Shown here: one piece after another, positions 1 through 8,775 of the stretch
How the letters are laid out: every line of letters begins with the position of its first letter
Position numbering within the stretch: the first letter of the stretch is position 1
DNA from: DASVEG01 sp035540495
GTDB taxonomy: Bacteria > Actinomycetota > Acidimicrobiia > Acidimicrobiales > CADCTF01
NCBI GenBank assembly: GCA_035540495.1
Contig: DATLGL010000027.1
Span: 107,854-171,853 of the forward strand
DNA length: 64,000 bases
Direction: 5' to 3'
Made by a program: the position numbers and the translations under genes
The notes under the pieces: model-generated
What the model saw: the letters and a program-made list of their open reading frames with translations, nothing else
Told to the model about the DNA's origin: nothing
Databases searched by the model: none

Positions 1-111
1 GACGTCACCGGCTCGAGACCCCGGACGGTCACGCGCCGGAAGCGGGGCGGCTCGCGGCGGAGGCGGAGGGACATCGCGCCCACGTTACGGCCGCCCGATA
101 GCGTCGCCGCG

Positions 112-945
112 ATGAGGTTCGGCATCGACGTGGCCCAGCAGCGGATGCCCTGGGACGAGATCGTCAGCAGGGTCCAGTTCGGCGAGCAGCTTGGCTTCGA
201 CGGTGCATGGGGCTTCGATCACTTCCAGCCGATGTACGGCGAGGGCCCCGGCGAGACCTTCGACGGCATGACCACGCTCGCGGCCCTGGCCGGGGTCACC
301 TCCACGATCCGCCTCGGTCTGCTCGTCACCGGTGTCACCTATCGGCACCCTTCGGTGTTCGCCACCCAGGCCGTCACCGTCGACCACGCCTCGCACGGCC
401 GCCTCGAGCTGTCGCTCGGAGCTGCGTGGTTCGAGCACGAGCACCGGGCGCTCGGCATACCCTTCCCGCCAACCGCCGCGCGGTTCGACCTCCTCGAAGA
501 CGCGCTCGAGATCCTCACCCGTTTGATGACCGGCGAGCGCGTCTCCTACGACGGGAAGATCGTGTCCATCGCCGACGCCCAGGTGCGGCCGGTGCCGGTG
601 CAGCAGCCGCACCCGCCGATCTGGATCGGCGGGAACGGGCCTCGCCGCACGCTCCCCCTCGTCGCGCGGTACGCCGATGTGTGGCATGCGTTCGGGACCC
701 CGAACTCGCTGCAGGAGGCGAGCGCGAGGGTCGACCAGCTGGCCGAGGCTGCGGGACGAGATCCGTCGGCGATCGCGCGCGCCGGCTCGCTGTCGTTGTC
801 GGACGACTTCGACACCGTCCGGAAGTACGTGTCGAAGTGGCGCGACCGCGGCTGGTCGTACCTCGTGTGCGGGTGGCCCGACGAAGGACGGCAGCGGGTC
901 GAGGAGTTCGCCACCGAAGTCATGCCGGAGTTCCTGGAACCTTGA
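112..945 (+). CDS. LLM-class F420-dependent oxidoreductase
   Basis: A 277-residue luciferase-like (bacterial luciferase/N5,N10-methylene-H4MPT reductase fold) protein. It shows the family landmarks: an N-terminal strand MRFGIDVAQ, the block TSTIRLGLLVTGVTYRHPSV around residues 64-83, SHGRLELSLGAAW near 98-110, and the late PPIWIGGNG motif near 169. In actinobacteria such proteins use reduced coenzyme F420 for hydride transfer on diverse substrates; the substrate cannot be read from sequence. The length fits the short TIGR03560-like subgroup. ATG at 112 is the only good start. Its stop overlaps the start of the next gene (TTGA), suggesting translational coupling to an MFS transporter, perhaps exporting the product. 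Confidence 0.9.
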   Translation: MRFGIDVAQQRMPWDEIVSRVQFGEQLGFDGAWGFDHFQPMYGEGPGETFDGMTTLAALAGVTSTIRLGLLVTGVTYRHPSVFATQAVTVDHASHGRLELSLGAAWFEHEHRALGIPFPPTAARFDLLEDALEILTRLMTGERVSYDGKIVSIADAQVRPVPVQQPHPPIWIGGNGPRRTLPLVARYADVWHAFGTPNSLQEASARVDQLAEAAGRDPSAIARAGSLSLSDDFDTVRKYVSKWRDRGWSYLVCGWPDEGRQRVEEFATEVMPEFLEP

Positions 946-2195
946 CCACGACCCCCGCAGCACCGGTCGAACCGGCACCCGGCGCACCGAGGATCCTCGC
1001 CGCGTTCAGCGAGCCGGCGTTCCGGCTGCTGTGGGTCAACACGTTCCTCTTCGCGCTGGTGCAGTCGACGCAGCGCTTCACCTTCGTCTGGCTCGTCCTC
1101 GAGTTGGGAAGAGGCGCCGACGCCTCCGGGCTCGTCCTCTTCGCGATCGGCCTGCCGGTGTTCCTCGTCGTGCTGCCTGCAGGGGCCATGAGCGACCGCG
1201 TCGACCGGCGCCTGCTGCTCGTCTCGAGCCAAGGCGGCGCCCTCTTGATGACCGCCCTCACCGCGCTGCTCGTGGGCACCGACAACGCGTCGATCCCCGT
1301 CACGCTCGCGCTGGCGTTCGGCCTCGGCGCGGCGCTCGCGTTCGGGCAGCCCGTCCGCACCGCCGTCCTGCCCTCGCTGGTGCCGCGAGAGCGACTGATG
1401 AACGCCATCGTGCTCACGACGATCGGGATGAACATCTCGATGATCGCGGGGCCTGCGCTGGGCGGAGCAGCCATCGCCCTGTGGGGGCTCGGTGGCGCCT
1501 TCGCCGCGCAGGCGGTCCTCTACGCGATCGGCCTCGTCGTGCTGCTGCCCTTGAAGCTGCCCGTCGTGACCGACCGGCCGGCGCGGCGGAAGTTGCGGGT
1601 GGAGATCGCGGAGGGCATGCGGTTCGTCGGGCGGCATCGTGAGATCCGTGCCCTCTTCGTCCTCCTCGCGGCGTCTGGCATCTTGATGCTGGGGCCGTAC
1701 CAGGCGCTGATGCCGAAGATCGCCCGTGACCAGCTCGGCCGGGACGCACTCGGAGCGAGCCTGCTCTTCGTCTTCCTCGGGCTCGGGATGGCATGCACGT
1801 CGCTCTGGCTCGCCGCGCGGCGCGACCTGTCGAACAAGGGCGCCTGGTTCGCGGGGTTCCTGGTGATCGGCGGGCTCACCCAGTCGGCCCTCGGCCTGTC
1901 GACCGTGTACGTGCTGAGCGCCGCGCTCATGTTCTTCTGGGGCGTCGGCGGCGGCCTCTACATGAACCTGAACCAGACGCTCATCCAGTCGCACACACCG
2001 AACGAGGTGATGGGACGCGTCATGTCGCTGCACACCCTCGCCATGGTCGGGCTGTCACCGATCGGCGCGCTGTTGGGAGGCGTCGTCGCGACGGCCGCAG
2101 GTGCACCGGCGACCGTTGCGGCCGCCGGCGTGATCATGAGCGTCATCGCCGTGATCGTTCTCGTACGGGTCGATTCGATCCGCACGATGAGCTGA
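942..2195 (+). CDS. MFS transporter
   Basis: A 417-residue major facilitator permease of the inner membrane with about 12 hydrophobic segments. The DHA1-type loop motif GAMSDRVDRRLLL follows the second helix, and FGQPVRTAVLPSLVPRE fits the MFS_3/enterobactin-exporter group (loop with PxRxAxLPxLVP). I place the start at TTG 942, four bases before the end of the upstream oxidoreductase stop; the open frame runs much further upstream but that part is out-of-frame shadow of the oxidoreductase. The stop (2193-2195) directly abuts the convergent VWA gene. Likely drug or metabolite efflux; substrate unknown. Confidence 0.88.
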   Translation: MTTTPAAPVEPAPGAPRILAAFSEPAFRLLWVNTFLFALVQSTQRFTFVWLVLELGRGADASGLVLFAIGLPVFLVVLPAGAMSDRVDRRLLLVSSQGGALLMTALTALLVGTDNASIPVTLALAFGLGAALAFGQPVRTAVLPSLVPRERLMNAIVLTTIGMNISMIAGPALGGAAIALWGLGGAFAAQAVLYAIGLVVLLPLKLPVVTDRPARRKLRVEIAEGMRFVGRHREIRALFVLLAASGILMLGPYQALMPKIARDQLGRDALGASLLFVFLGLGMACTSLWLAARRDLSNKGAWFAGFLVIGGLTQSALGLSTVYVLSAALMFFWGVGGGLYMNLNQTLIQSHTPNEVMGRVMSLHTLAMVGLSPIGALLGGVVATAAGAPATVAAAGVIMSVIAVIVLVRVDSIRTMS

Positions 2196-2888
2196 TCAGT
2201 AGCGCTCCCGGCGATCCTCCTCGGCCGACTTCCCGGTCTCCACGAAGAACGACTCCTTCGCTGCGGCTCTCGCCGCCGGCGATGCCGCGCGGTGCCGCTT
2301 CATGGCGGCGTCGAGGCTGGAGTACGCCAGGCGGGCGCCGTGGCCGTCGGGCGCGAACGCCTGCGTCGACCCGGCGGCGTGGCCGATGGCGCCGCCTTCG
2401 GCGTACGCGTCGAGGCCCGCGCCGAGGAAGACGAACGTCCAGCCCGCTTCCTCCTTCGCCTTCACCATGCGTTGGACGTCGGCGCGGGTGTACCGGACGC
2501 TCGAGTTCTCCTCTCCGTCGGTGAAGGTGACGAACACGATGTCCTCCGCCTGACGCCCAAGCGCTCGACGCTCTTCGACTCGTCCGGCCGCGCGGCCGAT
2601 GAGGTGAGCCGTCGCGTCGTAGAGGGGCGTGCCGCCACGCGGCTGGAACCGCTCGTGGGTCAGCTCCGGCACGTGGTTGAGAGGGAGCCCGTCGGCGATC
2701 ACCTCGAACGGGTCGACGGTGTCGAACTGGACGAGGGTCATGCGCGCGAAGCCGGGCTCGGCCCGCTGCGACGCGAGGAACCCGTTGAACCCGCCGATGA
2801 CGTCCGCCGCCATGCTCGCCATCGACCCGGTCCGGTCGAGGAGGAAGTAGATGTGGGTGGTCTGTTTGGTGTCGTTGCGCTGTGTCAT
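2196..2888 (-). CDS. VWA domain-containing protein
   Basis: A 230-residue cytosolic von Willebrand factor A domain protein. It starts MTQRNDTKQTTHIYFLLDRTGSM: the MIDAS metal site DRTGSM is at about residues 18-23, the threonine of RGGTPLYDAT and the later TDGEENSS complete the MIDAS triad. No signal peptide or membrane segment is seen, so it is a stand-alone VWA of the TerY/YfbK kind. ATG at 2888 was chosen because the homologous region begins there; the frame stays open upstream without family similarity. It lies tail to tail against the MFS gene with no gap and divergent from the sigma-like gene. Confidence 0.82.
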   Translation of the reverse strand: MTQRNDTKQTTHIYFLLDRTGSMASMAADVIGGFNGFLASQRAEPGFARMTLVQFDTVDPFEVIADGLPLNHVPELTHERFQPRGGTPLYDATAHLIGRAAGRVEERRALGRQAEDIVFVTFTDGEENSSVRYTRADVQRMVKAKEEAGWTFVFLGAGLDAYAEGGAIGHAAGSTQAFAPDGHGARLAYSSLDAAMKRHRAASPAARAAAKESFFVETGKSAEEDRRERY

Positions 2889-2994
2889 ACCGGCACCGAC
2901 GGCGAGGCCCTGTCGATGTGACATGTCACAACGCGGCGTCGTCTGCGTCGATGGTCTCGTGAGCGTCACATCCGACTGGTACGAGTAGAGGCAC

Positions 2995-3690
2995 ATGGGC
3001 GGAGCTTCCACGACCCCTCTTGCGCAGATGTACGCGTGGCTCGCGGACGATGAGGCTCGCGCGGCCGCGGCAGCCGAGCTGCACCGGCGTGCGCTGCCCG
3101 TGGTGCTCGTCGACGACGTCCTCGGGGCCGCCGCGCTCGCGGTGGCGAGCCTCGAGCCGGCATCGCTCGCCGGGATCGACAACCCGATCGGCTACGTGCG
3201 CCGGGTGGTGACGACCAAGGCGATCGACCTCCTCCGGGGCCGCATCCGAACGCAGACGCACGAGCGGGAGCTCCACCCGTGGGACGAAGACGATGACGAC
3301 GCCGGCCTCGACCTTCCTGCGCCGGGTGCTGCCTCCGTCGCCGACGACGTGGTCGCGGGCGAGACGGAGGACGCGCTCCGAGTCGCACTCCACCGCCTGC
3401 TCGCTCGACGCCGGCCGTGGATCGCCGCGGCGGGCATGACGGCGCTGACCCTCGCTGTGCACCGTGACGTCGCTCTGCCCCGGGCGGTCCCTTCGCCAGA
3501 GGGCGCGGCACCCGGACAAGCCGACCGGTGGGCTGCGCTGTGGCTGGCGGGTGAACGCCACTGCTTCGCAACGCAGAGCCGAGCCGAAGACGCCGCGATG
3601 CGCCAGCGTCGTTCACGGGCGCTCCGGGCGATCGACGAGATCCTGCTCGAAGCGGCGCACGCGATCGGCCTGGAGCCGGCCGATGGCTGA
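2995..3690 (+). CDS. Putative sigma-factor-like protein
   Basis: A 231-residue acidic and arginine-rich protein. Residues 58-82 (DNPIGYVRRVVTTKAIDLLR) resemble the end of sigma-70 region 2 in ECF-type factors (NPRAYLRRVVRNRAIDLLRR), and residues 209-222 are a basic helix that could be a degenerate region 4. The middle is unusual, with an acidic stretch (DEDDDD, about 97-102). The assignment to the sigma superfamily is inference from this one block; it could instead be an unrelated helical DNA-binding protein. It overlaps the next gene by 8 bases and so is probably co-translated with it. Confidence 0.5.
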   Translation: MGGASTTPLAQMYAWLADDEARAAAAAELHRRALPVVLVDDVLGAAALAVASLEPASLAGIDNPIGYVRRVVTTKAIDLLRGRIRTQTHERELHPWDEDDDDAGLDLPAPGAASVADDVVAGETEDALRVALHRLLARRRPWIAAAGMTALTLAVHRDVALPRAVPSPEGAAPGQADRWAALWLAGERHCFATQSRAEDAAMRQRRSRALRAIDEILLEAAHAIGLEPADG

Positions 3691-4909
3691 CCTCCTCCTG
3701 GTGCCGGAGCAGCGGCGAGCGGTGTGGGTGCCCGATGCCGAGCAGATCGTCGTCATCGGGTGGCGCCCCGGTCCGGCAGGCGTGTCGTCGATCGACCTCA
3801 CGCCGACACTGCGTCTGTCGGTCGACCACGAGTCACCAGCCACCGTCACCGACATCGTCGTCGCCGCGCCCGACGGCCGAGTCGCCGAGGCCGACGCTCG
3901 CCTGCTCGCGGCGCTGCTGGGCGACGACGTCACGGCTCGCCTGATGACGCTGCGCAAGCCGTGGCGCGGCCGCCCGGTGACGCTTCCGGGTCCGCCGCGC
4001 TACGACGAACTCCGCCGGCGGGAGTCGCCGATGAGTCGCCTGACGCTGGCCGCCGATCTGGCGGACGACCACGACCTCGAGTGGGACGTCCGGGTCGCTG
4101 CCGCTTCGGAGGCGAGTCGCCTCCTGTTCGATCACATCGATCTGCTCGGCGAAGACCTCCTCACCCGGATCGGTCGCCCCTTGCGGCGAGTGAGCCACGA
4201 GCCGATGTCGCCGGCGATGCTCGACGCGCTGCTCAACCGGTACCGGCGCAGCGATGATACGAACGCCGCGGGCGCAGCGTTCGACGCCGTCTCGCGACCC
4301 ACGGTCGCTGCGCGAGCCGCAGCCGCGCCTGCGGCGGTGAAGCGCCTGGCTGCCGTCGAGCGCGAGGTCACAGCAGACGATGCGATCGAGGTCGACGCGT
4401 CGACCGGTGCCCGGGCTCGGGCCTGGCTCGACGAAGGCGGAAACGTCCGGATGAACGGGCCTCGCTCGCTCGAGGGCGACTGGGCGCGCGTGTTCCGGCG
4501 GAAGGGTGCGCTGCTCCTCGGGCTCTCACCGCTGCTCGCCGACGACTCGCGCGATCGCACGGCCGGCGTCGACGCGATCGTCGTGATCCCGTCGGGCTAC
4601 GGGCCCGAAGAGCTCGTCGTCGACGTCACCGACGATCCCGCCGCGCCGCGCCCGTCACCGCACCTCGTCGAGCTACGACGCGCCGTGCGTGCCGGACGCA
4701 CCGCGGCTCACCACGACCGCCTCGCCAACACCAGCCAGGCCGCGGCTGCGTGGCGCGACTGCTCCGAACGATGGCGTTCCCTCGGCGACGAGAGTCGAGC
4801 GAACGCAGCCGAGCAGTTCGCGGCCGACCGCCGGCACCGGTTCCGCGGAGCCGCCGCCGAACCTCTCGTCGCCGACCACGTGTGGGAGCGCCGATGGCCC
4901 CGTCGCTGA
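3683..4909 (+). CDS. Hypothetical protein, partner of sigma-like gene
   Basis: A 408-residue soluble protein that I do not recognise. The N-terminal ~110 residues look like beta-strand rich sequence (LLLVPEQRRAVWVPDAEQIV...), and residues 180-240 are alanine/arginine-rich helices. There is no signal peptide or membrane segment. The ATG at 3683 sits inside the last codons of the sigma-like gene (8-base overlap), so the two probably form one transcription unit; this protein might be a regulator or partner of the sigma-like protein, but that is only context. The gene ends 15 bases before a large perfect inverted repeat. Confidence 0.7.
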   Translation: MADLLLVPEQRRAVWVPDAEQIVVIGWRPGPAGVSSIDLTPTLRLSVDHESPATVTDIVVAAPDGRVAEADARLLAALLGDDVTARLMTLRKPWRGRPVTLPGPPRYDELRRRESPMSRLTLAADLADDHDLEWDVRVAAASEASRLLFDHIDLLGEDLLTRIGRPLRRVSHEPMSPAMLDALLNRYRRSDDTNAAGAAFDAVSRPTVAARAAAAPAAVKRLAAVEREVTADDAIEVDASTGARARAWLDEGGNVRMNGPRSLEGDWARVFRRKGALLLGLSPLLADDSRDRTAGVDAIVVIPSGYGPEELVVDVTDDPAAPRPSPHLVELRRAVRAGRTAAHHDRLANTSQAAAAWRDCSERWRSLGDESRANAAEQFAADRRHRFRGAAAEPLVADHVWERRWPRR

Positions 4910-4924
4910 CCCCACCTCGACGAC

Positions 4925-4967
4925 CTGGAGGAAATTCTCCGGACATGTTCCGGAGAATTTCCTCCAG
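4925..4967. repeat. Perfect 19-bp inverted repeat with 5-base loop
   Basis: Left arm 4925-4943 and right arm 4949-4967 are exact reverse complements (19 of 19), separated by CATGT. The arms carry an AT-containing core (GGAAATTCTCC) that stands out from the GC-rich surroundings. It lies between two convergent genes, so it could act as a bidirectional terminator, but it lacks the usual T-run and is longer and less GC-rich than the other hairpins in the window; a dispersed repeat or protein-binding palindrome is equally possible. Confidence 0.85.
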
Positions 4968-4970
4968 ATC

Positions 4971-5030
4971 GACCAGCGCGGCGCATCGACCAGCGCGGCG
5001 CATCGACCAGCGCGGCGCGTCGACCAGCGC
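4971..5030. repeat. 17-bp tandem repeat, about 3.5 copies
   Basis: The unit GACCAGCGCGGCGCATC occurs at 4971-4987 and 4988-5004 exactly, at 5005-5021 with one change (GTC ending), and partly at 5022-5030. It follows the inverted repeat after three bases and runs into the stop codon of the small minus-strand gene that ends at 5030. It is non-coding intergenic sequence; function unknown. Confidence 0.85.
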
Positions 5031-5248
5031 TACGAGCCTTCGATCTTGCGCCGGATGGCCTCGAGCTCCTCGTCGGCCGCAGCTGCCCGCTCCTGCTGGA
5101 TCGCCAGCTTCTCCTCTGGCGTCCCGTGCAGCTCGCGTTCACGAGCGTCGAGCGACCTGTTGGCCCGCTCCTCGAACTCCCGCAGCGCCTCGTCGACGTC
5201 CTGCTTCTCGCGCTTCAGCGCCGCCCGCACCCGATCCCAGAAGCTCAC
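5030..5248 (-). CDS. Small charged coiled-coil protein
   Basis: A 72-residue highly charged, helix-forming protein beginning MSFWDRVRAALKREKQDVDEALREF, with heptad-like spacing of leucine/alanine and long runs of Glu/Arg/Lys, so probably one long coiled coil. No cysteines or membrane segment are present. Its ATG overlaps the stop of the upstream ABC1-kinase fusion by four bases (5245-5248), so it is expected to be translated together with that protein and may act with it. Family not recognised. Confidence 0.7.
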   Translation of the reverse strand: MSFWDRVRAALKREKQDVDEALREFEERANRSLDARERELHGTPEEKLAIQQERAAAADEELEAIRRKIEGS

Positions 5249-8200
5249 GGCTGGAGGCTAGGCGCCCCCGGCTCCAGCTCGACGAGCGACGCGAAGAAGT
5301 CGCGGTCTTCCAGGATCGAGACGTCCGACAGGTACATCCGGCCGTAGCGCTCGAAGTACATGAGCTGCTTGCCGAGGAGGAACAGGCCGCGGTTGAACGG
5401 CGGCGCCGCGCCCTGGGCCGGATCCTGCGCATCGCGCCGGCGGCGCTCCTCGCGCCTGGCCCGTCGGGCCGCCCGCTCACCCTCGGCCTCCGCGGCCTCG
5501 CGCTGGTTGTCGCTGATGAGCGCTCCGAGGCTCATCTGCCCGAACGGCTGTGTGAGCACCGACTCGATGCGTGGACGCACCAGGGCGACGACATCCGCTG
5601 CGGTCATGTCGGCCCGCGCCAACAGCGGCCCGAGCATCTGGGCGAAGAACGCCGCGATCTCGTCCCACGCGGCCTCGTCGCCGAGTGATCCCGCGATGAG
5701 CTGGCGGAAGAACCCGTGCGTCGCCGGATCGAGGCGGGCGACGATCCCCCAGTCGATCAGCGCGATCCGGCCGTCGCGCAGGAGCATGAGGTTGCCGGCG
5801 TGCACGTCACCGTGGAAGGTCCCGTAGACGACGCCGGTCAGGAACCACGCCTTCACGGCCTGCTCGACGAGTGGAGCGGGGTCGACGCCGAAGGTCTCGA
5901 TGCTCGCCAGGTCGTCGACCGCCACGCCGTCGAGCAACTCCATCGTGAGCACGCGCCTGCTGCTCAGCTCGAGCTCCGGCTTGGGTACGACGACGTCGGG
6001 CAGGTCGACCGCGGCCAGCAAGCGCCGGTAGTGCACCATGGCCTGCGCCTCGTTGCGGAGGTCGAGCTCCTCCGACACCTGGCGCCGGAACCCCTGGAGC
6101 ATCTGGAGCAGCGGGCCGAGCAGCCGAGCAGCCGACGGCCCGGCGACCCTGATGAACAGCGGCTCCATCAGCGCGAGGTCGGTCGCGAGGATGTCTTCGA
6201 TCCCCGGGCGGATCACCTTCACCGCCACCGGGCGGCCGTCGGCCGTCACGGCACGGTGGACCACGGCGATCGACGCCCGCCCCAGCGGAACCTCGTCGAT
6301 CGAAGAGAACACCTCGTCGAAGGGCCGGCCGAGCTCCCGTTCGATCAGGGCTCGCACCTCGGCGATCGGCGCGGCCGGACCGGCATCGAGGGTCGTGCGG
6401 AACTCGTCGGCCACGTCGTCGCCGAAGATGCTCGGAGACGATGCGACCAGCTGGCCGAACTTCACGTAGCCGCCGCCGAGCGTCTCGAAGACCGGGCGCA
6501 GCCCCCGAGCGATCTCGATCGGACTGATCGGGCGGCGGAACGCGCGCTTCAGCAGCAACCGCCAGCAGTGACGCCCGATGACGAAGAACGTGCGGCGCAC
6601 CCGCCGCCGGCGCGTCGTCCGGTCGGGCGAGCTGAGGTCGACCGCGACGGGCACGGGATAGCCGAGCCGAGCGGCATGCGCATCGGCTTGCTGGGCGATC
6701 GTGGGCGACACCCTTCGCTCGATCCGCGACACCAGACCGTCACGGAACCGAACCTCGACGAGCACTTCGCCCTCGGCCGGCGGCGGCGTCGCCTGCAACG
6801 TCACCCAGCCTCCGCGAGTGTCGCCGTCGACGGCCACGACGCGCCAGCCCCGCTGATCGCCCGCGCGGTCGTCCCACTCGTCGGCCATCAGCCGCTGCAG
6901 GACGATGGGCTGACCGTCGTGCTCGCCGGCGCCGTCGACGCACACGACGTCGTCGGCCAGCAGCTCGGCGAGCGCCGCGACGTCGGCGGTCGACGACGCG
7001 GCCTCGGCCGAGACCACCACTCGCGCAGCGGCGACGATCGGCGGGTCGTCGGCACCGGCCGCCGCGGGCCGCACGTACGGGTTGCCCAGTGCATGCCGGC
7101 CCATCTCGAACACGACGGTCGCATCGACGTCGTCGACGTCGACCTCGCCTCCGAACAACGACGAGCGCTCCGTCCGCTCGCCTCTCGCTCGCCGCGCCCG
7201 CGCCGCACGGATCTGCTCCCGGACGGCGCGGCGCACGTCGACCCGCTGCGACCACTCCGGCAGCCACAGCCGGGTCATGAGCGCGGCGTTGACCAGGCCG
7301 AACCCCGCCGGCAACAGCCACATGGTCCGGTAGCTGCCGGTGATGTCGACAGTGATCGCCGCGAGGTACGTCGAGAGCACGCCGACGAGAGCGAAGGGCC
7401 CCGCCGCCATGCCGACTCGCTCCCCCATGCCACCACTGCGGGGCAGCAACTGGAGGACGAGGTTCGCCAGCGCGATCGTCGCCGCGACGCCGAACGCGCC
7501 CGTCATCACCCCGACCGCAACCGACTGCCAGATGTTCGTCAACACGATGTGCGCCAGTGCGCCGACGACGCCGACGACCTGGGCGACAACAGCCAGCGTT
7601 CGACGCGTCGCCCTCCGGCTCAGCCACACGCCGCCCGGGATGCTGACCAGCAACCCGAGGACCGCCGCCGCGATGGCTGCGGCCGACTGCTCCGCTCCGC
7701 CGGCACCGAGGATCTCGCGGTTGTAGAGCGGGAGGAGCCGCGCGGTGGCTCCGCTCGCCGCGACGGTCAGGAAGAGGCTCGCGAGCAGGATGCGGGCGTT
7801 CGGGACCTCGAGGATCTCCTCGATCCGCTCCCGCAGCGACTCCTTCTCCGTCTCCCGCTTCGCCACCTCCCGCGCCGCGGCGCTGTCGCGGATGAACAAC
7901 AACACGATGACCCCGGCGGCCACCATGAACGCCGCGGCCATCCGGAACGAGATGTTCCAGGTCGACGGATCCGCCTCGTCCCAGGTCGCGATCACGGTGA
8001 CCCGAACGCTGAGGGCGACGACGGTCCCGGCGATGGCCGTCGCGATGATCGCCCGCAGCCACCGACTGCGGCCGAACGTCTCGGGCACGACGGCGACCGC
8101 CGCGATCTGGCGGCTCGTGTTCGCCATCCGGGCGACGAAGATCGCCGCGACGAGCGGCCAGTACCCGCCGACGACGGTGTACGCATACGTCGCGATCCCC

Positions 8201-8502
8201 ATGACGATGAGCCCGCCGCCGAGGAACGGAGCTCGTCGCCCGAGGCGGCTGCGGGTCGCGTCGCTCCACCGGCCGCTCAGCGGGAGCACCAACCACGAGA
8301 ACAACCGGTGGGCGGTCAGCGCGAACGCGGCCATGAACGCGCTGCCGGTGCGGGCGCCCACGAGCAGCGTGAGGAACGTGCCGTGCACGACCTCGAACGC
8401 CCGCGGACCGACCCTCGCCAAGGCCAAGCCGGTGAAGTTGCGCACGCGTGCGCGGTCGACGGTCGTGGCCCCCATCCCTTCAGGTTCTACGACAGAGACC
8501 AA
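5245..8502 (-). CDS. MFS transporter / NTF2-like / ABC1 (UbiB) kinase fusion
   Basis: A 1085-residue three-part protein in one uninterrupted frame. Residues about 15-430 are a 12-helix MFS-like membrane module (DARF-like LSGRWSDATRSRLGRRAPFL after helix 2). Residues about 480-600 contain an NTF2/SnoaL-like segment (AALAELLADDVVCVDG ... VRFRDGLVSRIERR). Residues about 630-1060 are an ABC1/AarF/UbiB atypical kinase domain with the KxGQ motif (YVKFGQLVASSPSIF), the VAVKVIRPG lysine, HGDVHAGN catalytic loop and IDWG metal site, all intact. UbiB-family kinases are ATPases linked to isoprenoid-lipid or quinone biology. Fusion to a permease suggests a membrane transport or lipid role, which is inference. 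ATG or GTG choices near 8502 do not change the domains. Confidence 0.88.
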   Translation of the reverse strand: MVSVVEPEGMGATTVDRARVRNFTGLALARVGPRAFEVVHGTFLTLLVGARTGSAFMAAFALTAHRLFSWLVLPLSGRWSDATRSRLGRRAPFLGGGLIVMGIATYAYTVVGGYWPLVAAIFVARMANTSRQIAAVAVVPETFGRSRWLRAIIATAIAGTVVALSVRVTVIATWDEADPSTWNISFRMAAAFMVAAGVIVLLFIRDSAAAREVAKRETEKESLRERIEEILEVPNARILLASLFLTVAASGATARLLPLYNREILGAGGAEQSAAAIAAAVLGLLVSIPGGVWLSRRATRRTLAVVAQVVGVVGALAHIVLTNIWQSVAVGVMTGAFGVAATIALANLVLQLLPRSGGMGERVGMAAGPFALVGVLSTYLAAITVDITGSYRTMWLLPAGFGLVNAALMTRLWLPEWSQRVDVRRAVREQIRAARARRARGERTERSSLFGGEVDVDDVDATVVFEMGRHALGNPYVRPAAAGADDPPIVAAARVVVSAEAASSTADVAALAELLADDVVCVDGAGEHDGQPIVLQRLMADEWDDRAGDQRGWRVVAVDGDTRGGWVTLQATPPPAEGEVLVEVRFRDGLVSRIERRVSPTIAQQADAHAARLGYPVPVAVDLSSPDRTTRRRRVRRTFFVIGRHCWRLLLKRAFRRPISPIEIARGLRPVFETLGGGYVKFGQLVASSPSIFGDDVADEFRTTLDAGPAAPIAEVRALIERELGRPFDEVFSSIDEVPLGRASIAVVHRAVTADGRPVAVKVIRPGIEDILATDLALMEPLFIRVAGPSAARLLGPLLQMLQGFRRQVSEELDLRNEAQAMVHYRRLLAAVDLPDVVVPKPELELSSRRVLTMELLDGVAVDDLASIETFGVDPAPLVEQAVKAWFLTGVVYGTFHGDVHAGNLMLLRDGRIALIDWGIVARLDPATHGFFRQLIAGSLGDEAAWDEIAAFFAQMLGPLLARADMTAADVVALVRPRIESVLTQPFGQMSLGALISDNQREAAEAEGERAARRARREERRRRDAQDPAQGAAPPFNRGLFLLGKQLMYFERYGRMYLSDVSILEDRDFFASLVELEPGAPSLQP

Positions 8503-8604
8503 AAGACCTGTCTAGTCCGGCGGCAGGCGAGGCGTCATGGCACGATCGCGTCGTTTCTCGCGATGTGCTCAACGCGCGCGCGGTCCGCGGTCGATGATGC
8601 AGGC

Positions 8605-8757
8605 ATGGCCACCGTCGCACACCCCACGTCGAACATCGTCCCTCGCTCCACGGCCATCGCCGTCGCCGTCGATACGTGGGTCCTGGAGTGGCTCCTGATG
8701 GCGATCGCGGTGATCGTCACCGTCGCCTCGTTCACCGTCGGCTACAAGGTCGGCTGA
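8605..8757 (+). CDS. Possible small single-pass membrane protein
   Basis: A 50-residue reading frame starting ATG at 8605, with a polar N-terminus of about 25 residues and one hydrophobic helix (WLLMAIAVIVTVASFTVGY) ending shortly before the stop. It lies in the gap between two minus-strand genes and begins about 100 bases after the divergent start of the ABC1 fusion. No family is recognised and there is no strong ribosome-binding site, so it may not be a real gene. Confidence 0.4.
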   Translation: MATVAHPTSNIVPRSTAIAVAVDTWVLEWLLMAIAVIVTVASFTVGYKVG

Positions 8758-8775
8758 CGCCGGCTCGGCTGCCGC

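Noticed and set aside
1..111. Possible gene upstream of the F420 oxidoreductase
   Set aside because: The first 111 bases are GC-rich with no supported reading frame on either strand; the minus-strand frame at 85-987 is an antisense shadow of the oxidoreductase gene.
4971..5030. CRISPR-like repeats
   Set aside because: The 17-bp units are directly adjacent with no spacers and there are no cas genes.
5716..8757. Very long plus-strand open frame (over 1000 codons)
   Set aside because: It is the antisense of the MFS-NTF2-ABC1 gene and is almost entirely His/Arg/Asp-rich low-complexity sequence, typical of shadow frames in 70 percent GC DNA. Only its last 51 codons (8605-8757) are kept as a doubtful small gene.
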